From assembly GCF_002843605.1 (NCBI RefSeq), contig NZ_CP025263.1, positions 2,509,501 through 2,573,500 of the forward strand: 64,000 bases of DNA, in the 5' to 3' direction. Position numbers and translations under genes: made by a program. Below are positions 52,677 through 62,700 of this stretch, in pieces (the stretch's first letter is position 1; every line of letters starts with the position of its first letter). Source of the DNA: Pseudomonas sp. S09G 359 (lineage in GTDB: Bacteria; Pseudomonadota; Gammaproteobacteria; Pseudomonadales; Pseudomonadaceae). Below the pieces are notes generated by a model, which searched no databases, had not been told where the DNA came from, and saw only the letters and a program-made list of their open reading frames with translations.

Positions 52677-53906
52677 ATGACCGAAACGCTGATCAAAGTC
52701 GACCTCAACCAACCCGTCACCGAGAACGAGCAGATCCATAACCGCTGGCACCCGGATATCCCGATGGCCTGCTGGGTGAAGCCGGGCGACGACTTTATCC
52801 TCGAAACCTACGACTGGACCGCCGGCGCGATCAAGAACAATGACGACGCCAGTGATGTGCGCGATGTGGACCTGTCCACCGTGCATTACCTGTCGGGCCC
52901 GGTGGGTGTGCACGGCGCCGAGCCGGGTGACTTGCTGGTGGTGGACTTGCTCGATATCGGCGCCAAGGCCGATTCCCAGTGGGGCTTCAACGGGTTTTTC
53001 TCGCGCCAGAATGGCGGCGGTTTCCTCACCGATCACTTCCCCAGCGCGCAAAAAGCCATTTGGGATTTCAAGGGCATGTTCACCAGCTCGCGGCATATCC
53101 CAGGGGTGAATTTCGCCGGCCTGATCCATCCCGGCCTGATCGGCTGCCTGCCCGACCCGGTGATGCTCGCCGACTGGAACCGCCGCGAGCAGGAACTGAT
53201 CGACACCAACCCCACCCGCGTACCGCCACTGGCGAATGCACCGCTGGCCGCTACCGCCCACATGGGCAAGATGCAGGGCCAGGCCCGCGACGACGCGGCC
53301 GCCACCGGCGCACGCACCGTGCCGCCGCGCGAACACGGCGGTAACTGCGATATCAAGGATTTGTCGCGGGGTTCGAAGATTTTCTTCCCGGTCTATGTCA
53401 ACGGCGCCGGGCTGTCGGTAGGCGACCTGCACTTCAGCCAGGGCGACGGCGAAATCACCTTTTGCGGCGCCATCGAAATGGCCGGCTGGGTGCATATGAA
53501 GGTCGAGCTGATCAAGGGGGGTATGGCCAAGTACGGCATCAAGAACCCGGTGTTCAAGCCCAGCCCGATCACGCCGAACTACAAAAACTACCTGATCTTC
53601 GAAGGTATCTCGGTGGACGAGCAGGGCCAGCAGCACTACCTGGACGTCAATGTCGCCTACCGCCAGGCGTGCCTGAATGCGATCAACTACCTGACCAAGT
53701 TTGGCTACTCGCCTGCCCAGGGCTACGCGCTGCTCGGCTCGGCGCCGGTGCAGGGGCATATCAGCGGCGTGGTGGATATCCCGAATGCCTGCGCCACCTT
53801 GTGGCTGCCCACGGAAATCTTCGAGTTCGATATCAACCCCAACGGCAACGGCCCGACCAAATTCCTCGACGGCAGCATCGACCTGCCCATCGCCCCGGAC
53901 CTGTAG
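52677..53906 (+). CDS. fmdA: Formamidase, acetamidase/formamidase family
   Basis: This 409-residue protein has family motifs throughout: KVDLNQPVTENEQIHNRWHP at the start, GFFSRQNGGGFLTDHFP, PGVNFAGLIHPGLIG, REHGGNCDIKDLSRGS and HFSQGDGEITFCGAIEM. It hydrolyses formamide to formate and ammonia. AGGAG precedes the ATG. It is unrelated in fold to AmiE, which is encoded two genes downstream. Confidence 0.93.
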   Translation: MTETLIKVDLNQPVTENEQIHNRWHPDIPMACWVKPGDDFILETYDWTAGAIKNNDDASDVRDVDLSTVHYLSGPVGVHGAEPGDLLVVDLLDIGAKADSQWGFNGFFSRQNGGGFLTDHFPSAQKAIWDFKGMFTSSRHIPGVNFAGLIHPGLIGCLPDPVMLADWNRREQELIDTNPTRVPPLANAPLAATAHMGKMQGQARDDAAATGARTVPPREHGGNCDIKDLSRGSKIFFPVYVNGAGLSVGDLHFSQGDGEITFCGAIEMAGWVHMKVELIKGGMAKYGIKNPVFKPSPITPNYKNYLIFEGISVDEQGQQHYLDVNVAYRQACLNAINYLTKFGYSPAQGYALLGSAPVQGHISGVVDIPNACATLWLPTEIFEFDINPNGNGPTKFLDGSIDLPIAPDL

Positions 53907-53908
53907 CC

Positions 53909-54256
53909 ATGCCGACCTACGAATACGCCTGCGAGGCGTGCGGCACCTTCACCCTGCTACGGCCGATCGCCCAGCGCAACGAACCCAGCCAATGCCCGTA
54001 CTGCGCGGGCGCGGGTGGGCAACTGCTGGTATCGGCCCCGGCGCTGCAAACGCTGTCGGCCAACCAACGCAAGGCCATCGCCGGCAATGAACGCAGCGCC
54101 CACGCGCCGCAAACTGTCGGCGAATACCAGGAAAGCCGCAGGCACCCGGCCGGTTGCAGCTGTTGCGGCACCAGCAAGAAGGTGCTGCCGAGCAAGGCCA
54201 ACCCGTTGGGCCTGAAGACCAAGACCGGGCCACGCCCGTGGATGATCAGCCACTAG
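53909..54256 (+). CDS. fmdB: FmdB-type zinc-ribbon protein
   Basis: This 115-residue protein has two Cys pairs of a zinc ribbon (CEACGTF and CPYCAGAGG) and a further CSCCG. FmdB proteins accompany fmdA and are thought to regulate or assist it. The ATG is 2 nt after the fmdA stop, so the genes are co-translated. Confidence 0.9.
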   Translation: MPTYEYACEACGTFTLLRPIAQRNEPSQCPYCAGAGGQLLVSAPALQTLSANQRKAIAGNERSAHAPQTVGEYQESRRHPAGCSCCGTSKKVLPSKANPLGLKTKTGPRPWMISH

Positions 54257-54271
54257 ACCAGGAGCGTTGTT

Positions 54272-55315
54272 ATGCGTCATGGCGACATTTCCAGCAGCCC
54301 GGACACCGTCGGTGTCGCGGTAGTGAACTACAAGATGCCGCGCCTGCACAGCAAGGCCGAGGTTATCGATAACGCGAAGAAGATTGCCGACATCATTGTC
54401 GGCATGAAGCAGGGCCTGCCCGGCATGGACCTGGTGGTGTTCCCGGAATACAGCACCATGGGCATCATGTACGACCATGCCGAGATGATGGCCACCGCCG
54501 CGAGCATCCCCGGTGAAGAAACCGCGATTTTCTCCGCCGCCTGCCGTCAGGCAAATACCTGGGGCGTGTTTTCCCTGACCGGCGAGCGCCATGAGGAGCA
54601 TCCGCACAAGGCGCCCTACAACACCTTGGTGCTGATCAATAACCTCGGCGAAATCGTGCAGCGCTATCGCAAGTGCATCCCCTGGTGCCCCATCGAGGGC
54701 TGGTATCCCGGTGATCGCACCTATGTGTGCGACGGGCCCAAGGGCATGAAGATCAGCCTGATCATCTGCGATGACGGCAACTACCCGGAGATCTGGCGCG
54801 ATTGCGCGATGAAGGGCGCGGAGTTGATCGTGCGCTGCCAGGGCTATATGTACCCGGCCAAGGAACAGCAGGTGCAGATGTCCAAGAGTATGGCCTGGGC
54901 GAATAACTGTTATGTGGCCGTGGCCAACGCGGCGGGCTTCGACGGGGTGTATTCGTACTTCGGCCACTCGGCGATTATTGGCTTTGACGGGCGCACGCTC
55001 GGCGAGTGCGGCGAGGAGGAAATGGGCATTCAGTACGCGCAGCTTTCGGTTTTGCAGATTCGCGATGCGCGGGCTAACGACCAGTCGCAGAACCATCTGT
55101 TCAAGTTGCTGCACCGGGGTTACACCGGCATGCATGCCTCGGGCGATGGCGACAAGGGCGTGGCGGATTGCCCGTTTGAGTTCTACCGCACCTGGGTGCT
55201 GGACGCGCAAAAGGCCCAGGAAAATGTCGAGAAAATCACCCGCAGTACCGTGGGCGTGGCCGAGTGCCCGGTGGGGCAACTGCCCCACGCTGGTAAAGAA
55301 AAAACGGCGGGGTAG
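54272..55315 (+). CDS. amiE: Aliphatic amidase AmiE (nitrilase superfamily)
   Basis: This 347-residue protein closely follows the recalled P. aeruginosa AmiE sequence and has the catalytic triad at the standard positions: Glu59 (VVFPEY), Lys134 (YRKCIPW) and Cys166 (LIICDDGN). It hydrolyses short aliphatic amides such as acetamide or propionamide. The stop is 3 nt before the amiB-like gene. No amiC, amiR or amiS is present nearby, so the classical AmiC/AmiR antitermination control is absent here. Confidence 0.95.
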   Translation: MRHGDISSSPDTVGVAVVNYKMPRLHSKAEVIDNAKKIADIIVGMKQGLPGMDLVVFPEYSTMGIMYDHAEMMATAASIPGEETAIFSAACRQANTWGVFSLTGERHEEHPHKAPYNTLVLINNLGEIVQRYRKCIPWCPIEGWYPGDRTYVCDGPKGMKISLIICDDGNYPEIWRDCAMKGAELIVRCQGYMYPAKEQQVQMSKSMAWANNCYVAVANAAGFDGVYSYFGHSAIIGFDGRTLGECGEEEMGIQYAQLSVLQIRDARANDQSQNHLFKLLHRGYTGMHASGDGDKGVADCPFEFYRTWVLDAQKAQENVEKITRSTVGVAECPVGQLPHAGKEKTAG

Positions 55316-55318
55316 GGC

Positions 55319-56275
55319 ATGCGTTTTACCTTTGACCCGGCCCAGGTGATGGCCTTGTTGCGCAGCCGAATTGTCGGCCAGGACGCGGCGCTGGCCCAGG
55401 TGGAAGGCCTGCTCAAGGTGGTCAAGGCGGATATCGGCGAGCGTGACCGGCCCCTGAGCGTCAACCTGTTCATGGGCCCGACCGGGGTGGGCAAGACCGA
55501 AATCGTGCGCCTGCTGGCCCAGGCACTGCACGGGCGTGCCGACGGTTTCTGCCGTATCGACATGCACACCCTGGCTCAGGAGCATTACGCCGCTGCACTC
55601 ACCGGTGCGCCGCCTGGCTATGTGGGCAGCAAGGAAGGCATCAGCCTGTTCAACAGCGAGTTGATCCAGGGCACCTACAGCACGCCCGGGATTGTGTTGT
55701 TCGATGAACTGGAAAAGGCCAGCCATGAGGTGGTGCGCAGCCTGCTCGGCATCCTTGAAAACGGCCAACTGACCCTGGCCGGCGGCACGCGCACCCTGGA
55801 CTTTCGTAACAGCCTGATCTTCATGACCAGCAATATCGGCGCGCACCAGGCGCGTCGGCATCGCCAACGTTTTGCCCGGGGCTGGCGGCGCCTGCTGCGG
55901 GTATTTGCCCGAGGCGAGGCGGCGGTGCTGGAAGAAGCATTGCACGGGCACTTCGAACCGGAGTTCCTCAACCGCATCGACCGCATCCTGCTGTTCGAGC
56001 CCATCGACGCCCAGTGGCTGGAGGCCTTGCTGGACGTGGAGTTGGCCAAGCTCAACAGACGCCTGGCGGCGCAACAATGCGCTTTGACGGTGGATGCGCA
56101 GGCGCGGGCGTGGCTATGTCGCCAGCACGACGTGCGTTTTGGTGCGCGCGCATTGAACCGGCGCTTGCGGGTCGAGCTGGAGCCGGCGATTGCCGAGTGC
56201 GTGTTGCGCGGTGAGGTCCAGCACTTGTGGGCAACGCTGCACGATGGCCGCCTGGTGGTTGAGCCCCTGCACTGA
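55319..56275 (+). CDS. amiB: AmiB-like AAA+ ATPase of the amidase operon
   Basis: This 318-residue protein has a ClpA/B-type AAA+ core: Walker A GPTGVGKT (53-60), GAPPGYVGSKEG pore loop, Walker B IVLFDELEKA, sensor FMTSNIGAHQARR, and a C-terminal D2-small domain (FEPEFLNRIDRI, VRFGARALNRRL). In P. aeruginosa the same gene follows amiE. It may remodel amidase complexes or the importer. Its function is not well established. Confidence 0.88.
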   Translation: MRFTFDPAQVMALLRSRIVGQDAALAQVEGLLKVVKADIGERDRPLSVNLFMGPTGVGKTEIVRLLAQALHGRADGFCRIDMHTLAQEHYAAALTGAPPGYVGSKEGISLFNSELIQGTYSTPGIVLFDELEKASHEVVRSLLGILENGQLTLAGGTRTLDFRNSLIFMTSNIGAHQARRHRQRFARGWRRLLRVFARGEAAVLEEALHGHFEPEFLNRIDRILLFEPIDAQWLEALLDVELAKLNRRLAAQQCALTVDAQARAWLCRQHDVRFGARALNRRLRVELEPAIAECVLRGEVQHLWATLHDGRLVVEPLH

Positions 56276-56348
56276 TAAAGCGCAGGAAGATAGGATCCAA
56301 TTACGGTATAAACCTCGGACGCTTTAGCTCTTCGAGGCCCCGTTCTTC

Positions 56349-57704
56349 ATGCAAAGCCCTTTGCAACGCCCGCTGTGGCAGGTCTACCTGATCTTCCTGG
56401 CACCGATGGTGCTGTCCAACTTCCTGCAGAGTTTTTCCGGCACGCTCAATGGTATCTATGTCGGGCAAATGCTCGGTACCCAGGCGCTGGCGGCGGTGTC
56501 GGGGATGTTCCCCATCGTGTTTTTCTTTATTGCCTTGGTGATCGGCCTGGGGGCGGGCGCCTCGGTATTGATCGGCCAGGCCTGGGGCGCCCAGGAAACC
56601 GCAATGGTCAAGTCGATTACCGGCGCCACCCTGACCCTCGGCGCGCTGGTGGGCCTGATTGCGGCAGTGTTGGGCAGCCTGTTCGCACGCCCGGCGTTGC
56701 AGGCGCTGGGCACGCCGTTGGATGTACTCGACGATGCGGTGGGTTATGCCCAGATGATGATGCTGATCATGCCGCTGCTGCTGGTGTTCATTCTCTATAC
56801 CCAGTTGCTGCGCGGGGTCAGCGACACGATCTCGCCGTTGCTGGCACTGATGGTCTCGACCCTGGTGGGCCTGCTGCTGACCCCGGCGCTGATCCGTGGC
56901 TGGGTTGGCCTGCCGCCCCTGGGCATCCAGAGCGCGGTGTATGCAGGCTTGGTGGGTAACGCGTCGGCCATGCTGTTTCTGATCCTGCGCCTGCGGCATA
57001 AAAACCATGTGATGGCGCCCGACCGTGAGCTGCTCGCGGCCTTGCGCCTGGACCGCGTGATCCTCGGCAAAGTCCTGCGTATCGGCTTGCCCACCGGCTT
57101 GCAGATGGTGGTGCTGTCGCTGTCGGAGCTGGTCATCCTGGCCCTGGTCAATGGCCATGGTTCCCAGGCCACGGCGGCGTACGGCGCGGTGACCCAGATC
57201 GTCAACTATGTGCAATTCCCCGCACTGTCGATTGCCATCACGGCCTCGATTCTCGGTGCCCAGGCGATTGGCGCCGGGCGGCTGGAACGCATCGGGCCGA
57301 TCCTGCGTACCGGGTTGCTGATCAACACCTGCCTGACCGGTGGCCTGATTGTGTTGGGCTATGTGTTATCGCACTGGTTGCTTGGCCTGTTCATCACCGA
57401 CGACGTGGCGCGGGTCAACGCCGAACACCTGTTGCACATCATGTTGTGGAGCATCCTGGTATTTGGCTTCCAGGCCGTGATCGGCGGCATCATGCGCGCC
57501 AGTGGCGTGGTGCTGATGCCGGTGGCTATCTCGATATTCTGCGTGCTGTGCGTGGAACTACCGATGGCGTATCTGCTCAACGCGCATTTCGGCCTGGAAG
57601 GGGTGTGGATGGCGTTTCCGCTGACGTACCTGGCGATGCTGGCGTTGCAGACCGCGTATTACCGGTTGGTGTGGCGGCACAAGCAGATCAAGCGGTTGGT
57701 GTGA
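56349..57704 (+). CDS. MATE family efflux transporter
   Basis: This 451-residue protein has 12 helices in two MATE repeats (LAPMVLSNFLQSFSGTLNGI, IGLGAGASVLIGQAWGAQE, then GLPTGLQMVVLSLSELVILA). It exports cationic compounds with Na+ or H+. The start is unmarked by a strong ribosome site. The MFS gene starts 2 nt after its stop. Confidence 0.9.
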   Translation: MQSPLQRPLWQVYLIFLAPMVLSNFLQSFSGTLNGIYVGQMLGTQALAAVSGMFPIVFFFIALVIGLGAGASVLIGQAWGAQETAMVKSITGATLTLGALVGLIAAVLGSLFARPALQALGTPLDVLDDAVGYAQMMMLIMPLLLVFILYTQLLRGVSDTISPLLALMVSTLVGLLLTPALIRGWVGLPPLGIQSAVYAGLVGNASAMLFLILRLRHKNHVMAPDRELLAALRLDRVILGKVLRIGLPTGLQMVVLSLSELVILALVNGHGSQATAAYGAVTQIVNYVQFPALSIAITASILGAQAIGAGRLERIGPILRTGLLINTCLTGGLIVLGYVLSHWLLGLFITDDVARVNAEHLLHIMLWSILVFGFQAVIGGIMRASGVVLMPVAISIFCVLCVELPMAYLLNAHFGLEGVWMAFPLTYLAMLALQTAYYRLVWRHKQIKRLV

Positions 57705-57706
57705 GC

Positions 57707-58879
57707 ATGGCAAACCCTTACGCAGAGTTGTTCCAGGCCCCCGGCGCCCGGGCGTTTGTGCTGGCAGGCATGTTGGCGCGGATGCCGGTGTCGATGACCG
57801 GCATTGGCCTGATCACCATGTTGTCGCAAGTGCATGGCGGCTATGGCCTGGCTGGCTCGGTGGCGGCGGTGTTTGCGCTGGCCACGGCGTTTTGCGCGCC
57901 GCAGGTGTCGCGGCTGGTCGACCGCTACGGCCAGGGCCGCGTGCTGCCGATTGCGGCGTTGATCGGCGGCGGGGCATTGCTGATGCTGTTGCTGTGCACC
58001 CGCTTGCAGGCGCCGAGCTGGACGTTGTTCCTGTTCGCCGCCCTGGCCGGCTGCATACCGAATATGTCGGCCATGGTACGTGCGCGCTGGACCGAGCTGT
58101 ACCGGGGCCAGCCCAGGCTGCAAACCGCGTTTGCCCTGGAGTCGGTGTTGGATGAAGTGTGCTTTATCATCGGCCCGCCGATTTCAGTCGGACTGAGCGT
58201 GGTGCTGTTCCCGGAAGCCGGCCCCTTGGTGGCGGCGTTGCTGCTGGCGGTGGGCGTAACCACCTTTGTGCTGCAGCGTGCGACTGAACCGCCAGTGCAC
58301 GCGCACCATGATCATCACGGCCGCTGGCTGATCGCCTCGCCTGCGGTGCTGATCCTGATGATCCTGCTGTTGGACATGGGCGTGATTGTCGGTGTGGTGG
58401 ACGTGGTCAGCGTGGCGTTCGCCCAGCATCAGGGGCAGCCTGCGGCGGCGAGTATCGTGCTGTCGGTGTATGCCATCGGTTCGTGCCTCGCGGGGTTGGC
58501 ATTTGGCACACTCAAACTCAAGGCGCCGTTGCCCCGGCAGTTCCTGTTCTGCGGCGTGGCGACGGCGCTGACCACCTTGCCGTTGCTGCTGGTGAGCAAC
58601 ATTCCGGGCCTGGCGGCGGCAATCTTCATCTCCGGCTTGTTCTTCGCGCCTACCTTGATCGTGTCCATGGCCCTGGTGGAACGAATCGTGCCGCCCAGCC
58701 GCCTCACCGAAGGCATGACCTGGCTGATCACCGGCCTCAGCATTGGCGTGGCCATCGGTGCCGCCAGCTCGGGCTGGATGATCGACCATTTTGGCGCCAC
58801 CAGCGGCTTCTGGGTGGCGTTGGCCGCGGGGGCGGTGGTGCTGGGTTCAGCAGTGTTGGGGTATCGGCGGTTGGGCTGA
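57707..58879 (+). CDS. Major facilitator superfamily transporter
   Basis: This 390-residue protein has 12 predicted helices with MFS-type loops (VSRLVDRYGQGRVLPIAALI, EPPVHAHHDHHGRWL). A His-rich loop (residues about 188-198) connects helices 6 and 7. The ATG follows the MATE stop by 2 nt, so both exporters are probably made together. The substrate is unknown. Confidence 0.87.
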   Translation: MANPYAELFQAPGARAFVLAGMLARMPVSMTGIGLITMLSQVHGGYGLAGSVAAVFALATAFCAPQVSRLVDRYGQGRVLPIAALIGGGALLMLLLCTRLQAPSWTLFLFAALAGCIPNMSAMVRARWTELYRGQPRLQTAFALESVLDEVCFIIGPPISVGLSVVLFPEAGPLVAALLLAVGVTTFVLQRATEPPVHAHHDHHGRWLIASPAVLILMILLLDMGVIVGVVDVVSVAFAQHQGQPAAASIVLSVYAIGSCLAGLAFGTLKLKAPLPRQFLFCGVATALTTLPLLLVSNIPGLAAAIFISGLFFAPTLIVSMALVERIVPPSRLTEGMTWLITGLSIGVAIGAASSGWMIDHFGATSGFWVALAAGAVVLGSAVLGYRRLG

Positions 58880-59245
58880 TCAGCCGATCGCCGGGGACGC
58901 ATCGCTGCTGTGGTGCTGCAGAAATTCATCCAGCGCTTGGCGGGTCAGTTCGTTGAGGGTCACCTTTTTGCGGATCGCCACCAGCGCTGCCGCCAGGTGC
59001 AGGTCGTGGCCCACTCGGACATTGAAAGAACCTTTGCAAGGTTTCTCCGGCGTTTGCCCAAGGCTCTGGCAGGTAGCGAGATAATCTTCCACCGCCTCCC
59101 GGAACGCCGCGTCGAGTTCGGCAACGGTTTTCCCTTCGTAGCTCACCAACGCCTTGATGAACAGGATCTTGCCGAACAGGCAGTTGTCCTCGACGCTGGC
59201 CTCGATAGAGCCGATGTAGCCTTTATGTTTCAGTTGGTTGTCCAC
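58880..59245 (-). CDS. hicB: HicB-type antitoxin with C-terminal ribbon-helix-helix
   Basis: This 121-residue protein has an N-terminal RNase-H-like HicB domain (HKGYIGSIEASVEDNCLFGK) and a C-terminal CopG/Arc-type helix pair (FNVRVGHDLHLAAALVAIRK, LNELTRQALDEFLQ). The GTG at 59245 was chosen because AGGAGG lies 9 nt upstream, whereas the ATG at 59254 directly abuts AGGAGG and is too close. The start overlaps the end of hicA. Confidence 0.87.
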   Translation of the reverse strand: MDNQLKHKGYIGSIEASVEDNCLFGKILFIKALVSYEGKTVAELDAAFREAVEDYLATCQSLGQTPEKPCKGSFNVRVGHDLHLAAALVAIRKKVTLNELTRQALDEFLQHHSSDASPAIG

Positions 59246-59493
59246 TGAACCCATCCTCCTGATTTCAATTGTTCGATGATCTGGCGCCGAATGTAGTGTT
59301 TCAGTTCGTTGCCGGGGTGGGGCCTGTGCAAGGTGATCATTGCACTGGGGTCGCCGATGTCGAATTTGACGCGGCTTCCAGCCCCCTCGATCTGTGTATA
59401 GCCAAGCCAGCGGAGCAGTGTGACGAGCTCGGGCCAGGTAAATGCCATTTGCTCATTGAGCAGTTTGGCGAGCAGCTTTTCATTTTTGGACAC
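59230..59493 (-). CDS. hicA: HicA-type toxin
   Basis: This 87-residue protein has the double-stranded-RNA-binding-like HicA fold (AFTWPELVTLLRWLGYTQIE, ITLHRPHPGNELKHYIRRQI). The usual GSH segment reads GSR (AGSRVKF), as in one recalled HicA subfamily, so the catalytic His may be replaced by one in LHRPHPG. It is first in a toxin-antitoxin operon. A weak inverted repeat AACTA-AATG-TAGTT (59510-59523) lies upstream. Confidence 0.87.
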   Translation of the reverse strand: MSKNEKLLAKLLNEQMAFTWPELVTLLRWLGYTQIEGAGSRVKFDIGDPSAMITLHRPHPGNELKHYIRRQIIEQLKSGGWVQWTTN

Positions 59494-59623
59494 GGCGTTC
59501 CCTGCGTGTAACTAAATGTAGTTGCAAAAAGTGGTGTTCGTCAATGCTAGCTCGGTTGGAGAAGCCTTTCCCGGCTTTGATGTAACCCTTGATGACACCT
59601 CCCCCACGCCAGCATCCCTGCGC

Positions 59624-59646
59624 TAATTTTTCCCTCCGCGATTCGT
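59624..59646 (+). promoter_or_regulatory. Degenerate iron-starvation (PvdS-type) promoter of the NRPS gene
   Basis: GCTAAT-N16-CGT followed by TTTTATAGG resembles the iron-starvation box TAAAT-N16-CGT with one A missing in the first element. It lies 56 nt before the NRPS ATG. A PvdS-like ECF sigma factor would be expected to use it. Confidence 0.5.
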
Positions 59647-59701
59647 TTTATAGGGACGACGTGCCTTTGTGCTTCCTGCCTATTGCTCCGGATCCCAACA
59701 A

Positions 59702-62700
59702 ATGAATGCTGAAGACTCCCTGAAACTTGCTCGCCGGTTTATCGGGTTGCCCCTGGAAAAACGCCAGATGTTCCTGCAGGCCTTGCAGAAAGAAGGGGTG
59801 GATTTTTCGCGGTTTCCGATTCCGGCAGGTGTGGAGGCTGAGGATCGCCAGGCGCTGTCCTACGCCCAGCAACGGATGTGGTTTCTTTGGCAGTTGGACC
59901 CGGCCAGTGGCGCCTATAACTTGCCCAGCGCGGTGCGCCTGGTCGGGCGGCTGAACAGCCCGGCCCTGGAGCAGGCCTTTATGGCGCTGGTCGAGCGCCA
60001 TGAAACGCTGCGTACGGTGTTTGTCCAGGACGCGGATGACCAGGCCCGGCAAGTGCCTTGCCAGCAGCCGTTGCACATCACTCACACGGATATTTCGTCC
60101 CGGGCTGCCGACGCGCGGGAGGCCTGGGTGCAGGGTGAGGCCGAGCGCGTGGCCTTGGAACCTTTCGACTTGAGCCAGGGGCCCTTGCTGCGGGTGCAAG
60201 TGATCAAGCTGGCCGAGCAGGAGCACGTGCTGCTGCTGACATTGCACCATATCGTTTCTGATGGTTGGTCCATGGGCGTGCTGATCGAGGAGTTCACGCA
60301 GCTGTACGGTGCGATCGATGCGGGCCTGGCGCCGCGTCTTGAACCCTTGCCGATCCAGTATTCCGACTACGCCCTTTGGCAGCGCCGTTGGCTGGAGGCG
60401 GGCGAGCAACAGCGTCAGCTCGACTATTGGCGTGGAGTGCTGGGTGAGGAGCACCCGGTACTGAACATGCCTACCGACCACCCGCGTCCTGCTCGGCCCA
60501 GCCAGCGTGGTGCACGACATGAGTGGGTGATTGCCAAGGATCTGGCCGACGGCTTGCGTCACAGCGCACGTCAACAGGAAGTCACGCTATTCATGTTGCT
60601 GCTGGGGGCATTCGGCACCCTGTTGCACCGTTATTGTGGCCAGGACGACATCCGTATCGGCGTGCCGATCGCCAACCGCAACCGCAGTGAAATAGAGGGG
60701 TTGATCGGCTTTTTCGTCAACACCCAAGTGCTGCGGATGCAATTCGATGCGCAGGTGCCAGCTGACCAGTTGATCCAGCAAGTCAAGGCTGCCGCATTGG
60801 GGGCTCAAGCGCATCAGGACCTGCCGTTCGAGCAATTGGTGGAGGGCTTGAACCTGGCCCGTGATGCGAGTCATCACCCGCTGTTCCAGGTGATGTACAA
60901 CCACCAACCGCAAGTCGCCGACCTGGAAACCCTGACCGTCAGTGCTGATTTGCAATTGAGCCAGGTGCAATGGGCCAGCCGTACCACGCGCTTCGATTTG
61001 ACCCTGGATACCTTCGAGCGTGGCGGGCAGTTATGCGCCGCTTTCACCTATGCCAGCGACCTGTTCACCGCGCAAACCATCGAGCGCCTGGCCGATTACT
61101 GGCAAGCGCTGCTGGCTGCGTTGGTGAGAGATCCCAAGGCGCGTATCGGCGACTTGCCGCTACTGACGGCCGGGCAGGCGCAGCAGGCAGTGGGGCAGGG
61201 CAATGAGCCGCTCGTCGAGGGTGATTCGCAGCTATGCATCCATCATCTGATCGAGCGCCAGGCCGCCAGCGTGCCCGACGCCACCGCCCTGGTGTTCAGC
61301 GGCCATGCGTTGAGCTACCGCGAGTTGAACGCGCAGGCCAACCGCCTTGCGCACCGTTTGATCGCGTTGGGCGTGGGGCCGGATGTGCCGGTGGGGATTG
61401 CCGTCGAACGCTCGCTGCAGATGGTGGTGGGCATGCTGGCGGTGCTCAAGGCGGGCGGGGCGTATGTGCCGCTGGACCCGGACTTCCCGCCCCAGCGCCT
61501 GGTACACATGGCGCAGGACAGTGGTATCCGGTTGCTCGTGACCCAGGCGGACGTCAGCGAACGCCTGCCGGTGCTGGCGGGTGTCCAGTCGGTGCTCATC
61601 GATGCTCACGATGAGCTTCCCGCCAGCAACCCGGACCTGGCGCTGAACCCCGATCACCTGGCTTACGTGATCTACACCTCCGGCTCCACGGGTACGGCCA
61701 AAGGTGTGAGTCTCAGCCATCGCTCCCTGGTCAACTACGTACAAGGCATCCTGCACACCTTGCCGTTGGCCGATGCGCGCAGCATGGCAGTGGTCTCGAC
61801 CTTGTCCGCCGACCTGGGGCATACCACCTTGTTTGGCGCGCTATGTTCCGGTTGCGCCCTGCATGTGCTGGGCCTTGACCTGACCCTGGATGCAGAGCGG
61901 TTTGGTGCCTACATGGCCGAACAGCAAATCGATGTGTTGAAGATCGTGCCGTCCCATATGGAGGCATTGCTCAGTGACAACCCAGCTGCCAGCGGGTTGC
62001 CACGCCAGTGCCTGGTCATGGGCGGCGAGGCAGCTTCCCCGGCATTACTGGAACGCATCCGTGCGTTGGGTGGAGAGTGTCGCGTGGTCAATCACTACGG
62101 GCCGACCGAGACCACGGTTGGCGTACTGACCACGGCAGATGAGCTGCCTGAGCAGGCGATGGCGTCCCTGGGACGGCCGCTGCCCAATACCACAGCATGG
62201 GTGCTGGAAGATGGCCTGCAACCGGCAATGGTCGGTGCCTGCGCCGAGTTATACCTGGGCGGTGCAGGCCTGGCCCGTGGCTACCTCGGGCGTGCAGCCA
62301 TGACCGCCGAGCGCTTTGTACCGCACCCGTTCGGTGTGGCTGGGGAGCGCTTGTATCGCACCGGCGACCTGGTTCGCAGCCGTGCTGACGGCACGATCGA
62401 ATTCAAGGGCCGGGTCGACCATCAAGTCAAAGTGCGCGGCTACCGGATCGAATTGGGTGAGATCAACGCCTGCCTGCGCCAGCATGCGGCAGTGCGCGAG
62501 GCGGTTACGCTTGTGGCCGGCGAGGCGAACAACCCGCACATCGTCGCGTACGTGGTCCTCGATCACGCTTGCAGCAACGAAGAGCTGCGCCACGCGCTGA
62601 GTGCCGAACTGCCGGACTACATGGTGCCCGCCACGTTTGTCTGCCTTGATGCTCTGCCGCTGACCCTCAATGGCAAGCTCGACTTGCAGGCGCTGGCCGC

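Noticed and set aside
59513..59541. TAAAT...CGT as an iron-starvation box at the hicA side
   Set aside because: The spacing is 21 nt rather than 16-17; the GCTAAT-N16-CGT at 59622-59646 is a better match.
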